Part shown: piece by piece, positions 7,972 through 15,703 of the stretch
How the letters are laid out: every line of letters starts with the position of its first letter
How positions within the stretch are numbered: the first letter of the stretch is position 1
DNA from: Lachnospiraceae bacterium
Lineage (GTDB): Bacteria > Bacillota > Clostridia > Lachnospirales > Lachnospiraceae
Direction of reading: 5' to 3'
NCBI GenBank assembly: GCA_900759665.1
Contig: CAAEWE010000045.1
Coordinates: 1 to 31,263 of the forward strand
Length of the DNA stretch: 31,263 nt
Notes under the pieces: generated by a model
Seen by the model: the letters and a program-made list of their open reading frames with translations, nothing else
The model's database searches: none
Told to the model about the DNA's origin: nothing
Position numbers and translations under genes: made by a program

Positions 7972-9413
7972 AAAAGAGAAAGACAAAATATGAGACATTA
8001 AACATAAATCAAAAAATACAATATCTGATCTGGAGCCTTGCACTGCCATTGCTGTTTTGTATTTTGCTGCTGGTGGCTTCTATGTGCATTTCCATCGGAA
8101 ATTATTCTACGATCACCCATAATATGAATCTCAGCAGTGAATTCAGTCTGAGCTTTAAGGAAAATATGGATCTGAAAATGTACCATTATTGTGTGGGAAG
8201 CGCAGAACAGAAAACGCTTCCGGTGAAGGACGTGAACCGGGCGATCCGGTTGGCGGAAAAGCTGGAAAAAACGACGGTACGAAAGGAAAGCCGCAGAGCC
8301 ATCGAGCTTGTGATCGCAGATTGTAAAAATCTGAAAAAGCGAATGCGTGCCATTGCGGAAACGAAAGGGTATGATTCCAGACAGGTACAGCTCACCAATA
8401 ATGTATATGTGCTTACGGAGCTGACACAGAAAGCGATGGGAGACTATATTTATTATGAGGCAGGATATCTGAAAAAGGTAGAAAATGATATGTTTGCCCG
8501 GATTCTTGCCGTGGGGATCATTCTGGGAATATGTGTGTTTGTGATCGTTGCATTGGTGGTAAAAAAATCCTTCCGGCTTGCCGGGGAGATTACAGATCCC
8601 ATAGGTGGTGTCAGCGACAATGTCCGAAAAGTGGGACACGGAGATTTTGACATCATACCGGTGGAAACAAATGTGATCGAGGTAAAGGAACTGGACCGCG
8701 GCATTTTGAAAATGGCGGGGCGCATCCAGACTCTTCTGGAAAATGTTAAGGAGGAAGAACGGAAGCAGCATATGATCCAGCTGGAGCTTCTCCAGGCACA
8801 GGTAAATCCGCATTTTCTATATAATACTCTGGATACGATCGTATGGATGGTGGAGGCAGATATGCATGATGAGGCGATTGAGATGCTGACCCATTTGTCC
8901 GTCTTTTTCCGGACTGTTTTATCCAAGGGGGAGGATGTGATCTCGCTGCATGACGAGGTGTTACACACGAAAAGTTATCTGGAGATCCAGCAGATCCGTT
9001 ACAGTGATATTCTTGATTATACCATCGAGCTGCCGCAGGACATGGAAGAGATCCGTCTGCCAAAGATGACATTGCAGCCGCTGGTGGAAAATGCGCTGTA
9101 TCATGGAGTAAAGGAAAAAAGGGGAAAGAGCAGCATCTGGATCACTTTTGAGGATGCGGGCAGGGATATCGTCATTCAGGTGAAGGATGATGGGATCGGT
9201 ATGACAGAGGATCGCCTGCGTGAGGTACAGGAGGGACTTAAGAACAACCAGAGTGTAGGCTTTGGAATGTCTGCAGTCGAGGGGCGTCTGAAGCTTTATT
9301 ACGGAGAGGAATATGGTCTTGATATTTGTTCAAAATATCAGGAGGGTACTGTCATTCGTGTTAATATTCCGAAAAAATTTAACTTTTCGGATAAAAAAAC
9401 AAACAAGATATAA
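7968..9413 (+). CDS. YesM-like membrane sensor histidine kinase
   Basis: This 481-aa kinase of the LytS/YesM class starts at GTG 7968, which overlaps the regulator stop (GTGA). Two membrane helices (about 21-42 and 176-198) bracket an external sensor of about 130 residues. A HAMP-like linker (about 199-253) leads to the His_kinase domain with phosphoacceptor His282 in QAQVNPHFLYNTLDT. The ATPase motifs are TLQPLVENALYHG and KDDGIGM, and a late glycine region reads GFGMSAVEGRL. It most likely senses an extracellular sugar or a sugar-loaded binding protein and phosphorylates the YesN-like regulator. The ligand is inferred from the arabinose genes and importer around it. Confidence 0.9.
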   Translation: MKKRKTKYETLNINQKIQYLIWSLALPLLFCILLLVASMCISIGNYSTITHNMNLSSEFSLSFKENMDLKMYHYCVGSAEQKTLPVKDVNRAIRLAEKLEKTTVRKESRRAIELVIADCKNLKKRMRAIAETKGYDSRQVQLTNNVYVLTELTQKAMGDYIYYEAGYLKKVENDMFARILAVGIILGICVFVIVALVVKKSFRLAGEITDPIGGVSDNVRKVGHGDFDIIPVETNVIEVKELDRGILKMAGRIQTLLENVKEEERKQHMIQLELLQAQVNPHFLYNTLDTIVWMVEADMHDEAIEMLTHLSVFFRTVLSKGEDVISLHDEVLHTKSYLEIQQIRYSDILDYTIELPQDMEEIRLPKMTLQPLVENALYHGVKEKRGKSSIWITFEDAGRDIVIQVKDDGIGMTEDRLREVQEGLKNNQSVGFGMSAVEGRLKLYYGEEYGLDICSKYQEGTVIRVNIPKKFNFSDKKTNKI

Positions 9414-9476
9414 TCATTTGATAAAATATTAAACTTTTTGCATAAGTATCTTTATGGTAAAAAATAGAAAAAAATC

Positions 9477-9507
9477 TATAATAATACTTGTAAGCGACAT
9501 ACAAACT
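9477..9507 (+). promoter_or_regulatory. Importer operon -10 box with adjacent AraR-like half sites
   Basis: TATAAT (9477-9482) has no good -35, as expected of an activator-dependent promoter. Four bases later come ACTTGTA (9486-9492) and TACAAACT (9500-9507), an inverted pair with a 7-nt gap covering the expected transcription start. The half sites match those upstream of the kinase gene (3626-3651), though the spacing differs (7 against 10). This suggests activation by the YesN-like regulator combined with repression by the AraR-like protein. Confidence 0.45.
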
Positions 9508-9536
9508 CAAATTAGGAGATAGAGGAGGAAAACAAT

Positions 9537-10601
9537 ATGAGAATTAAAAAAATTATATGTTCAGCATTATTAGTATCTTGTATGGTCTTTGCAATGACAG
9601 CATGTGGCTCCAAGAAGGCAGCCAAGACCGGAGGCGATGCAAAGAGCGGTAACATTACCGTAGGCTTTTCACAGGTAGGAGCGGAGTCAGACTGGCGGAC
9701 CGCAAACTCTACTTCTATGAAAGAAACGTTCAGTGAAAAAAATGGTTACACATTAATTTTTGATGATGCACAGCAGAAGCAGGAGAATCAGATCAAAGCA
9801 ATCCGGAACTTCATCCAGCAGGAGGTTGATTACATCGTACTTGCTCCGGTAACAGAAACCGGATGGGACACCGTACTTAAGGAAGCAAAGGATGCCGGTA
9901 TTCCGGTAATCATCGTAGATCGTATGGTTAAAGTATCCGATGACAGTCTCTACACCGCCTGGGTTGGTTCAAACTTCGAACTGGAAGGCAAGAAAGCAGC
10001 AGCGTGGTTAAAGGCATACTTAGACAAGACAGGACGTGGCGACGAAGAGATCAATATCGTAGATATTCAGGGTACGATCGGTGCATCTGCCCAGATCGGA
10101 CGTACAAAAGGACTTGAGGATGCCTGCAAGGAGAATAAAAACTGGAATCTGTTGGCAAAAGAGACAGGTGAATTTACACAATCAAAAGGCCAGGAGGTTA
10201 TGGAGTCTCTGTTAAAGAAGCATAAAGATGACATTGATGTTGTATATTGCGAGAATGATAATGAAGCATTTGGTGCCATTGATGCCATCACGGCAGCAGG
10301 TAAGACCGTTGGAACCGGCAAGGATGACATTCTGGTAATGTCCTTCGATTCTACCAAGACCGGTCTGACCGATGTAAAGGATGGAAAGATCATTCTTGAT
10401 ACCGAGTGTAATCCACTTCACGGTCCTCGTGTAGAGGAGATCATCAAGGCTCTGGAAAACGGAGAGACACCGGAGAAGCAGCAGTATGTAGATGAAGAGA
10501 TCTTCGCAGCAGTAAAAGATGTAGAAAGCGTAAACGCTGACGGAAAAGATTATGATGTCACAGTTGTTGATGACAAGGTGATCGCAGGACGTGCATATTA
10601 A
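9537..10601 (+). CDS. Sugar ABC transporter substrate-binding lipoprotein, YtfQ-like
   Basis: This 354-aa binding protein has a lipoprotein signal peptide (KKIICSALLVSCMVFAMTAC; lipid-modified Cys23) and then a periplasmic-binding-protein type I fold (Peripla_BP_4). The mature part follows E. coli YtfQ closely: ITVGFSQVGAESDWR, QQKQENQIKAIRNFI, APVTETGWDTVLKEAKDAGI and GDxTxSKG-like GEFTQSKGQEVMES. YtfQ binds galactofuranose, and the conserved segments are those lining its sugar site. AGGAGG precedes ATG 9537. It is the first gene of an importer operon and would be anchored on the outer face of the cytoplasmic membrane. With arabinose genes nearby, an arabinose or galactose furanose is the likely ligand. 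Confidence 0.9.
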   Translation: MRIKKIICSALLVSCMVFAMTACGSKKAAKTGGDAKSGNITVGFSQVGAESDWRTANSTSMKETFSEKNGYTLIFDDAQQKQENQIKAIRNFIQQEVDYIVLAPVTETGWDTVLKEAKDAGIPVIIVDRMVKVSDDSLYTAWVGSNFELEGKKAAAWLKAYLDKTGRGDEEINIVDIQGTIGASAQIGRTKGLEDACKENKNWNLLAKETGEFTQSKGQEVMESLLKKHKDDIDVVYCENDNEAFGAIDAITAAGKTVGTGKDDILVMSFDSTKTGLTDVKDGKIILDTECNPLHGPRVEEIIKALENGETPEKQQYVDEEIFAAVKDVESVNADGKDYDVTVVDDKVIAGRAY

Positions 10602-10649
10602 TCTTTTATAATATAATCTCATAAAAAGCAACGCTAAAGTGTTTCAGGG

Positions 10650-10695
10650 ATAGCGCAATATAGAAAGCAACACAAAGCTGTATTGCGCTATTTTT
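10650..10695 (+). terminator. Intra-operon terminator/attenuator after the binding-protein gene
   Basis: ATAGCGCAATA (10650-10660) pairs perfectly with TATTGCGCTAT (10681-10691), followed by TTTTT (10691-10695). The 20-nt loop is fairly large. Partial termination here would give more binding protein than ATPase and permease, a common arrangement in ABC operons. Confidence 0.75.
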
Positions 10696-10728
10696 GTACT
10701 CTTTTTGGGCAGAAAGCAGGTGAAATCA

Positions 10729-12246
10729 ATGGCTGAGAAAGCAATTTTGACAATGAAAGGCATTACAAAAACTTTCCCGGGCGTAAAGGCATTATCTAAT
10801 GTAGATTTCAAATTATGTGAAGGCGACATTCATGCTCTGATGGGAGAGAATGGTGCCGGGAAGTCAACACTGATCAAAGTGCTGACGGGAATCTATCCTT
10901 TTGACGCCGGAGAGATCATAATGGATGGGAAACCGATGGTGAATAAATCCCCGCAGGATGCCCAGAACAATGGTATCAGTACCGTTTATCAGGAAGTAAA
11001 CCTTTGTCCGAATCTGACGGTAGCAGAGAATCTGTTTATTGGCAGGGAGCCGAGAAAACTTGGAATGATCAACTGGAAGGAAATGAATGCACGCTCCCGT
11101 AAGCTGCTTCGATCTCTGGACATTGATGTGGCACCGACGACATTATTGGATGAATGTTCCATTGCGATCCAGCAGATGATTGCGATTGCAAGAGCAGTAG
11201 ATATGGAATGCAAGGTATTGATCCTCGATGAGCCGACATCTTCTCTGGATGAAGAAGAAGTAGAAAAGCTGTTTGGTCTGATGAAAAAGTTAAAGGCAAA
11301 GGGTGTCGGCATTATCTTTGTCACACATTTCCTGGAGCAGGTTTACGAGGTGTGTGATAAGATCACGGTTCTTCGAAATGGCACACTGGTGGGTGAATAT
11401 GATGTGGAAAATCTTCCGAGAGTTCAGCTGGTTGCCAAAATGATGGGAAAAGACTTTGATGATCTGGCGGATATCAAGAGCGACAGAGTCGGTTCGGTAA
11501 AAGAAGGAGAACCGGTTATCGAAGCAAACGGAGTTTCTCATCATGGAAGTATTAAGCCGTTCGATATGACCTTTAACAAAGGTGAGGTTGTTGGTCTCAC
11601 CGGACTTCTTGGTTCCGGCCGTTCCGAGATGGTTCGGGCAATCTATGGAGCCGATAAGGCGGATACCGGTGAGGTAAAAGTATTTGGCAAGAAAGTCAAA
11701 ATTAACACGCCGCTCGATGCAATGAAAGCAGGAATGGCATATCTGCCGGAGGATCGAAAGAAGGACGGAATCCTTGCAGATCTGTCCGTCCGGGAAAATA
11801 TTATTATTGCTCTTCAGGCAAAGCGTGGAATGTTCCATCCGATGAAACGAAAAGAGATGGAGGATGCAGCAACAAACTTTATCAATTTGCTGCAGATCAA
11901 AACAGCAAGTATGGAGACACCGATCAAAAGTCTTTCCGGAGGAAATCAGCAGAAGGTGATCCTGGGACGCTGGCTGTTGACAAATCCCAGATTTTTGATT
12001 TTGGATGAGCCAACCAGAGGAATTGATATTGGTACGAAAACAGAGATCCAGAAGCTGGTGCTTCGTCTGGCGGATGAAGGAAAATCCATTGCATTTATTT
12101 CTTCGGAGGTAGAGGAGATGCTTCGTACCTGCAGCAGAATGGCGGTTCTTCGTGACGGAAAGAAGGTCGGCGAGATTGAGGGTGACGATCTGACACAGGA
12201 GAAGATCATGGAGACCATAGCAGGAGGTGGAAAGTCCAATGAGTAA
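10729..12246 (+). CDS. Sugar ABC transporter double ATPase, YtfR-like
   Basis: This 505-aa protein has two tandem ABC domains, the size and layout of the RbsA/YtfR class. The first domain has Walker A GENGAGKST (39-47), Walker B VLILDEPTSSLD and a poor signature (CSIAIQQM). The second has a degenerate Walker A (GLLGSGRSE), a canonical signature SLSGGNQQKV and LILDEPTRGID. Such asymmetric pairs are normal in this class. Start 10729 begins MAEKAILTMKGITKTFPG and has an AGCAGGTG site upstream; the reading from 10705 adds unrelated residues. It powers import through the two permeases that follow. The gene end overlaps the next start by 8 nt. Confidence 0.92.
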   Translation: MAEKAILTMKGITKTFPGVKALSNVDFKLCEGDIHALMGENGAGKSTLIKVLTGIYPFDAGEIIMDGKPMVNKSPQDAQNNGISTVYQEVNLCPNLTVAENLFIGREPRKLGMINWKEMNARSRKLLRSLDIDVAPTTLLDECSIAIQQMIAIARAVDMECKVLILDEPTSSLDEEEVEKLFGLMKKLKAKGVGIIFVTHFLEQVYEVCDKITVLRNGTLVGEYDVENLPRVQLVAKMMGKDFDDLADIKSDRVGSVKEGEPVIEANGVSHHGSIKPFDMTFNKGEVVGLTGLLGSGRSEMVRAIYGADKADTGEVKVFGKKVKINTPLDAMKAGMAYLPEDRKKDGILADLSVRENIIIALQAKRGMFHPMKRKEMEDAATNFINLLQIKTASMETPIKSLSGGNQQKVILGRWLLTNPRFLILDEPTRGIDIGTKTEIQKLVLRLADEGKSIAFISSEVEEMLRTCSRMAVLRDGKKVGEIEGDDLTQEKIMETIAGGGKSNE

Positions 12247-13312
12247 TGAAAAGAAAAAATTTAATTGGAAAGCGATCACGCAGCATCATTTATTTTTACC
12301 AATTGTCTGTCTGCTTGTTGTACTTTTAGTAAACGTCATAAAAACACCGGATTTCTTTGTGATCTCCATGAAGGGCGGTGTTCTTTACGGATATCTGGTA
12401 GACGTTGTAAATCGTGCTTCCGAACTGGTGATCGTGGCGATCGGTATGACACTTGTGACAGCAGCATCCGGAGGACAGGATATCAGTGTCGGTGCTGTTA
12501 TGGCAGTTGCAGCGGCTGTATGCTGTCAGATTTTATCCGGTGGCCAGGTAACTACAGATCAGTTGATGAACTCTATGGCATTAGCCATTATCGCAGCAGT
12601 CATTGTAGCTGGTTTATGCGGTGCATTTAATGGATTTTTGGTGGCAAATCTTGGAATCCAGCCGATGGTTGCGACCCTGATCCTGTTTACTGCAGGTCGT
12701 GGTATCGCACAGCTTGTAACAAAAGGACAGATTACATATGTACGAGTAGATTCCTTTAAGGTAATGGGTGGCTATATCGGAAAATGTCCGGTACCTACCC
12801 CGATCTTCTTTGCAATAGCAACGATCATAATAGTAAATATTGTTTTAAAGAAAACGGCTCTTGGTCTTTATATTGAGAGTGTAGGTATCAATGGTTCCGC
12901 ATCCAGACTGGTAGGTCTTAATTCTACGATGATCAAGTTTTTGACCTATGTGATCTGTGGTGTGCTGGCAGGTGTTGCAGGCATTGTAGCATCCAGCCGT
13001 ATCTATTCTGCCGATGCAAACAATATCGGATTAAATCTTGAGATGGATGCAATCCTTGCCGTTGCTCTTGGCGGCAATGTACTGAGTGGTGGTAAATTCA
13101 GCATTATGGGATCTGTGATCGGTGCATATACCATTCAGGCATTGACAACAACTCTTTACGCAATGGCAGTATCCGCAGATCAGCTCCCGGTTTACAAAGC
13201 AATCGTTGTTATCATTATTGTTGTCATCCAGAGCCCGGTATTCCGTAGAAATATGGAAGCCTGGAAGCAGAAAAGAGCTTTGAAAAACAAAGCGTTGGAA
13301 GGTGGTCATTGA
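12239..13312 (+). CDS. Sugar ABC transporter permease, YtfT-like
   Basis: This 357-aa BPD_transp_2 family permease has 8-10 hydrophobic segments. Recognisable parts are TAASGGQDISVGAVMAVAAA (the conserved GGxDISVG turn of ribose/galactofuranose permeases), LGIQPMVATLILFTAGRG, and NIGLNLEMDAILAVALGGN near the C-terminus. AGGAGGT (12222-12228) points to ATG 12239; a GTG at 12227 in frame lies inside that site and is rejected. It overlaps the ATPase gene by 8 nt, implying coupled translation. It forms half of the membrane channel with the permease encoded immediately after it. Confidence 0.92.
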   Translation: MSNEKKKFNWKAITQHHLFLPIVCLLVVLLVNVIKTPDFFVISMKGGVLYGYLVDVVNRASELVIVAIGMTLVTAASGGQDISVGAVMAVAAAVCCQILSGGQVTTDQLMNSMALAIIAAVIVAGLCGAFNGFLVANLGIQPMVATLILFTAGRGIAQLVTKGQITYVRVDSFKVMGGYIGKCPVPTPIFFAIATIIIVNIVLKKTALGLYIESVGINGSASRLVGLNSTMIKFLTYVICGVLAGVAGIVASSRIYSADANNIGLNLEMDAILAVALGGNVLSGGKFSIMGSVIGAYTIQALTTTLYAMAVSADQLPVYKAIVVIIIVVIQSPVFRRNMEAWKQKRALKNKALEGGH

Positions 13313-13313
13313 T

Positions 13314-14342
13314 ATGGAAAAGAAAAAGACAAAAAAGAAAATTAATAGCAGCACATTCCTGTTGATGATTACTATCGTATTATTTGCAGTAATGTATATT
13401 GCAGGAATGATTATTTTCAACGATAAAGGTTTTGCAAAGCCTCAGATGTTTATGAATCTGTTTATCTCAAATGCAGGACTTATCGTGATCGGATGTGGTA
13501 TGACTCTTGTAATGATCACCGGAGGAATTGATATTTCCGTTGGTTCCGTGACCGCTCTTGTATGTATGTCTGCCGCATATGCCATGGAAAACAAAGGAAT
13601 GAGTGCGGTGGCAGCCGTTGCCATCTCTCTTTTGATCGGGACATTATTCGGCATCGTACAGGGTTATCTGGTAACTTATCTGGAGATTCAGCCGTTCATC
13701 GTAACATTGGCGGGTATGTTCTTTGGCCGCGGACTGACGGCGGTGATCAGTACAGATATGATCGCCATTCAGAATAAAACATTTCTGAAGTGGGCAAACT
13801 ACCGCATCAATCTTCCGTTTGGTACATATAACCGGAGAGGAGTATTTATTCCGGCGTACATATATCCAACCGTTATTATTGCACTGGCGGTTGTCATTCT
13901 GATCACGCTCATGCTGAAATTCACAAAATTTGGCCGAAGCCTTTATGCGATCGGCGGTAATCAGCAGAGTGCCGTAATGATGGGACTCGACGTGAAGAAA
14001 ACGAAAATGAAGGCTTATGTGCTGGATGGTTTTCTGGCAGGTCTCGGAGGCTTCCTGTTCTGTCTGAACAGCTGTGCCGGATTTGTTGAGCAGGCAAAGG
14101 GTCTTGAGATGGATGCCATTGCCTCTGCCGTAATCGGTGGTACACTCCTCAGCGGTGGTGTTGGAACCGTTGTTGGAACCTTGTTTGGTGTGCTGATCAA
14201 TGGTACGATTTCCAGTCTGATCACCACACAGGGAACCTTATCAAGCTGGTGGGTAAGAATTACACTGTCAGCACTGCTTTGTTTCTTTATCGTATTACAG
14301 GCTGTGATCGCAGCAGTAAAACGTAAGAAAAAGAAGAAATAA
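13314..14342 (+). CDS. Sugar ABC transporter permease, YjfF-like
   Basis: This is a 342-aa second permease of the BPD_transp_2 family. It has GCGMTLVMITGGIDISVGSV, YLEIQPFIVTLAGMFFGRGL and KGLEMDAIASAVIGGTLLSG, the same landmarks as its neighbour in diverged form, which fits a heterodimeric channel as in YtfT-YjfF. Start 13314 lies one base beyond the preceding stop and has GGAAGGTGG upstream. Both ends are strongly basic (MEKKKTKKK at the start, KRKKKKK at the end), as expected for cytoplasmic tails. The operon ends here; a copy of the 21-bp repeat found after araD follows within 20 nt, but no clear terminator. Confidence 0.92.
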   Translation: MEKKKTKKKINSSTFLLMITIVLFAVMYIAGMIIFNDKGFAKPQMFMNLFISNAGLIVIGCGMTLVMITGGIDISVGSVTALVCMSAAYAMENKGMSAVAAVAISLLIGTLFGIVQGYLVTYLEIQPFIVTLAGMFFGRGLTAVISTDMIAIQNKTFLKWANYRINLPFGTYNRRGVFIPAYIYPTVIIALAVVILITLMLKFTKFGRSLYAIGGNQQSAVMMGLDVKKTKMKAYVLDGFLAGLGGFLFCLNSCAGFVEQAKGLEMDAIASAVIGGTLLSGGVGTVVGTLFGVLINGTISSLITTQGTLSSWWVRITLSALLCFFIVLQAVIAAVKRKKKKK

Positions 14343-14360
14343 TGGAAATAAATAATATGC

Positions 14361-14381
14361 TGCCGGGGTCAGAAGCAGATA
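14361..14381 (+). repeat. 21-bp exact repeat, copy 2
   Basis: This is identical to 6180-6200 and again lies just after the last gene of a sugar operon. Here the right hairpin arm is missing, so it looks like half of the element. Confidence 0.7.
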
Positions 14382-14440
14382 AAATATCCCAAAGAAAATA
14401 CCCATAACAGATTGTTATATACTAAATAAAAAAATATATC

Positions 14441-14469
14441 TTTACAAATGATAAAACCTTGTCTATAAT
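14441..14469 (+). promoter_or_regulatory. Consensus sigma-A promoter
   Basis: TTTACA (14441-14446), an exact 17-nt gap, and TATAAT (14464-14469). Transcription would begin near 14476, only about 20 nt before a strong terminator, so it yields a roughly 60-nt RNA or depends on read-through. Confidence 0.75.
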
Positions 14470-14496
14470 AAGGAACATAATTTCAATCGAAGATAA

Positions 14497-14541
14497 ACAG
14501 GCGATGGAGCTTAAAAAGTAAAGCCCATTGCCTGTTTTTTT
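14497..14541 (+). terminator. Strong terminator directly downstream of the promoter
   Basis: ACAGGCGATGG (14497-14507) pairs with CCATTGCCTGT (14525-14535), extended by GCTT/AAGC (14509-14512 with 14521-14524), and is followed by seven T (14535-14541). It separates the promoter from the truncated ATPase gene. Confidence 0.85.
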
Positions 14542-14553
14542 ATTTTTTAAAGG

Positions 14554-14976
14554 GTTGAGATTAATCGTAGCCGGAGTAAAGCAGAGGCAAAGGAAATTGG
14601 CATGGAGCTGTTAAAGAAGGTCGGCCTGGAGAGTAAGGCACATGTGATGCCGTCTACCTTGTCCGGCGGTCAGCAGCGTGTGGCGATCGCCAGAGCTCTT
14701 GCCATGGAGCCGGCGGCACTTTTGTTTGATGAACCGACATCGGCACTGGATCTGGATCTGGTGGGAGAGGTGCTTAATGTTATGAAGGATCTGGCAAAGG
14801 AAGGAATGACTATGATCGTTGTGACCCATGAAATGGCATTTGCCAGAGATGTGGCAGACCGGGTGATCTTTATGGCGGATGGCTATGTCGTGGAGGAAGG
14901 ATCGGCAAAACAGGTGATGGAAGATCCGAAGGAAGAAAGAACGAAGGCTTTTCTGTCCAGATTCTTAAATCAGTAG
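14554..14976 (+). pseudogene. Truncated amino-acid ABC transporter ATPase (GlnQ-type), N-terminus lost
   Basis: The frame encodes the C-terminal half of a polar amino-acid ABC ATPase. It contains RSKAEAKEIGMELLKKVGL, the signature LSGGQQRVAIARALAMEP, Walker B LLFDEPTSALD, the switch-His region VVTHEMAFARDVADRV, and a normal C-terminus. About 110 N-terminal residues, including Walker A, are missing. Homology begins near 14572, just after a terminator and a stop at 14548-14550. The only starts are a weak TTG 14554 or the internal ATG 14602. Without a P-loop it cannot hydrolyse ATP alone. No permease or binding-protein partner is adjacent. It is most simply a remnant of a deletion, though the open frame itself is undamaged. 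Confidence 0.8.
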
Positions 14977-15086
14977 TGTTCGGTAAATAGGACAGTCAGG
15001 ATCAGGCAGAAACAGGAGATCTGCAGCAGTGCTGTGATACAGAAAAGAAGATGACGGATAAGCCGGCACAGGATCGGAGGTAGACT

Positions 15087-15689
15087 ATGAAGAAATTTGT
15101 TGTTACAATAACCAGAGAGTTTGGAAGCATGGGAAGACCGATTGCAAAACGCTTATCAGAGCTTCTCCATGTAGATTATTATGACAGGGATATTGTGGAG
15201 GCGGCGTCCAAGAAACTGGATCTGCCGGTTTCGGTGATCAGCAATGAGGAAGAGAAGGATACCACAGGCTTTTTTGAAATGCTGTTCCCGCTTGGAACCG
15301 GTCCGTCAGACCGTCAGAGCCGGATCTTTCAGGCACAGAGTGGTATTATTACAGCATTGGCGGCAAAAGAATCCTGCATTATTGTAGGACGCTGTTCGGA
15401 CTATGTTTTACGGGATGAGCCGGATGCGTTTCATGTGTTTGTGTATGCGGATTACAAGGATCGCCTGGCGAATTGCATGGGGCCTCTGGGAATGAAGGAG
15501 GAGGAAGCCAAAAAGATGATCACAGAGGTAGATAAGGCAAGAAACCGTTATCACAAAAGATACGCAAAGTTTAGTTCATCTGATCCGGCGCATAAGCATC
15601 TGATCATTAACAGCGGGCTGCTGGGAGTGGAGCAGACAGCACAGATTCTGGCGGAGAACGTGCAGATGCGTTTTAAGGATGATGAATAG
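15087..15689 (+). CDS. Cytidylate-kinase-like family protein
   Basis: This 200-aa protein resembles the Cytidylate_kin2 family (PF13189). It begins FVVTITREFGSMGRPIAKRLSE, where the glycine-rich loop reads GSMGRPIA and lacks the Lys of a classical P-loop. Later signatures are YYDRDIVEAAS, the LAAKESCIIVGRCSDYVL strand, and the arginine-rich lid KARNRYHKRYAKF. These proteins are widespread in clostridia and are assumed to be nucleotide kinases, but their substrates are mostly untested. GGAGG lies 7-8 nt before ATG 15087. The EamA exporter gene starts 14 nt downstream, so the two are probably one operon. Confidence 0.8.
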   Translation: MKKFVVTITREFGSMGRPIAKRLSELLHVDYYDRDIVEAASKKLDLPVSVISNEEEKDTTGFFEMLFPLGTGPSDRQSRIFQAQSGIITALAAKESCIIVGRCSDYVLRDEPDAFHVFVYADYKDRLANCMGPLGMKEEEAKKMITEVDKARNRYHKRYAKFSSSDPAHKHLIINSGLLGVEQTAQILAENVQMRFKDDE

Positions 15690-15703
15690 TCTGGGGGGAT
15701 AAT

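Noticed and set aside
14470..14545. Riboswitch or T-box leader
   Set aside because: Only about 20 nt lie between the transcription start and the terminator stem, too short for an aptamer, and no T-box sequence is visible.
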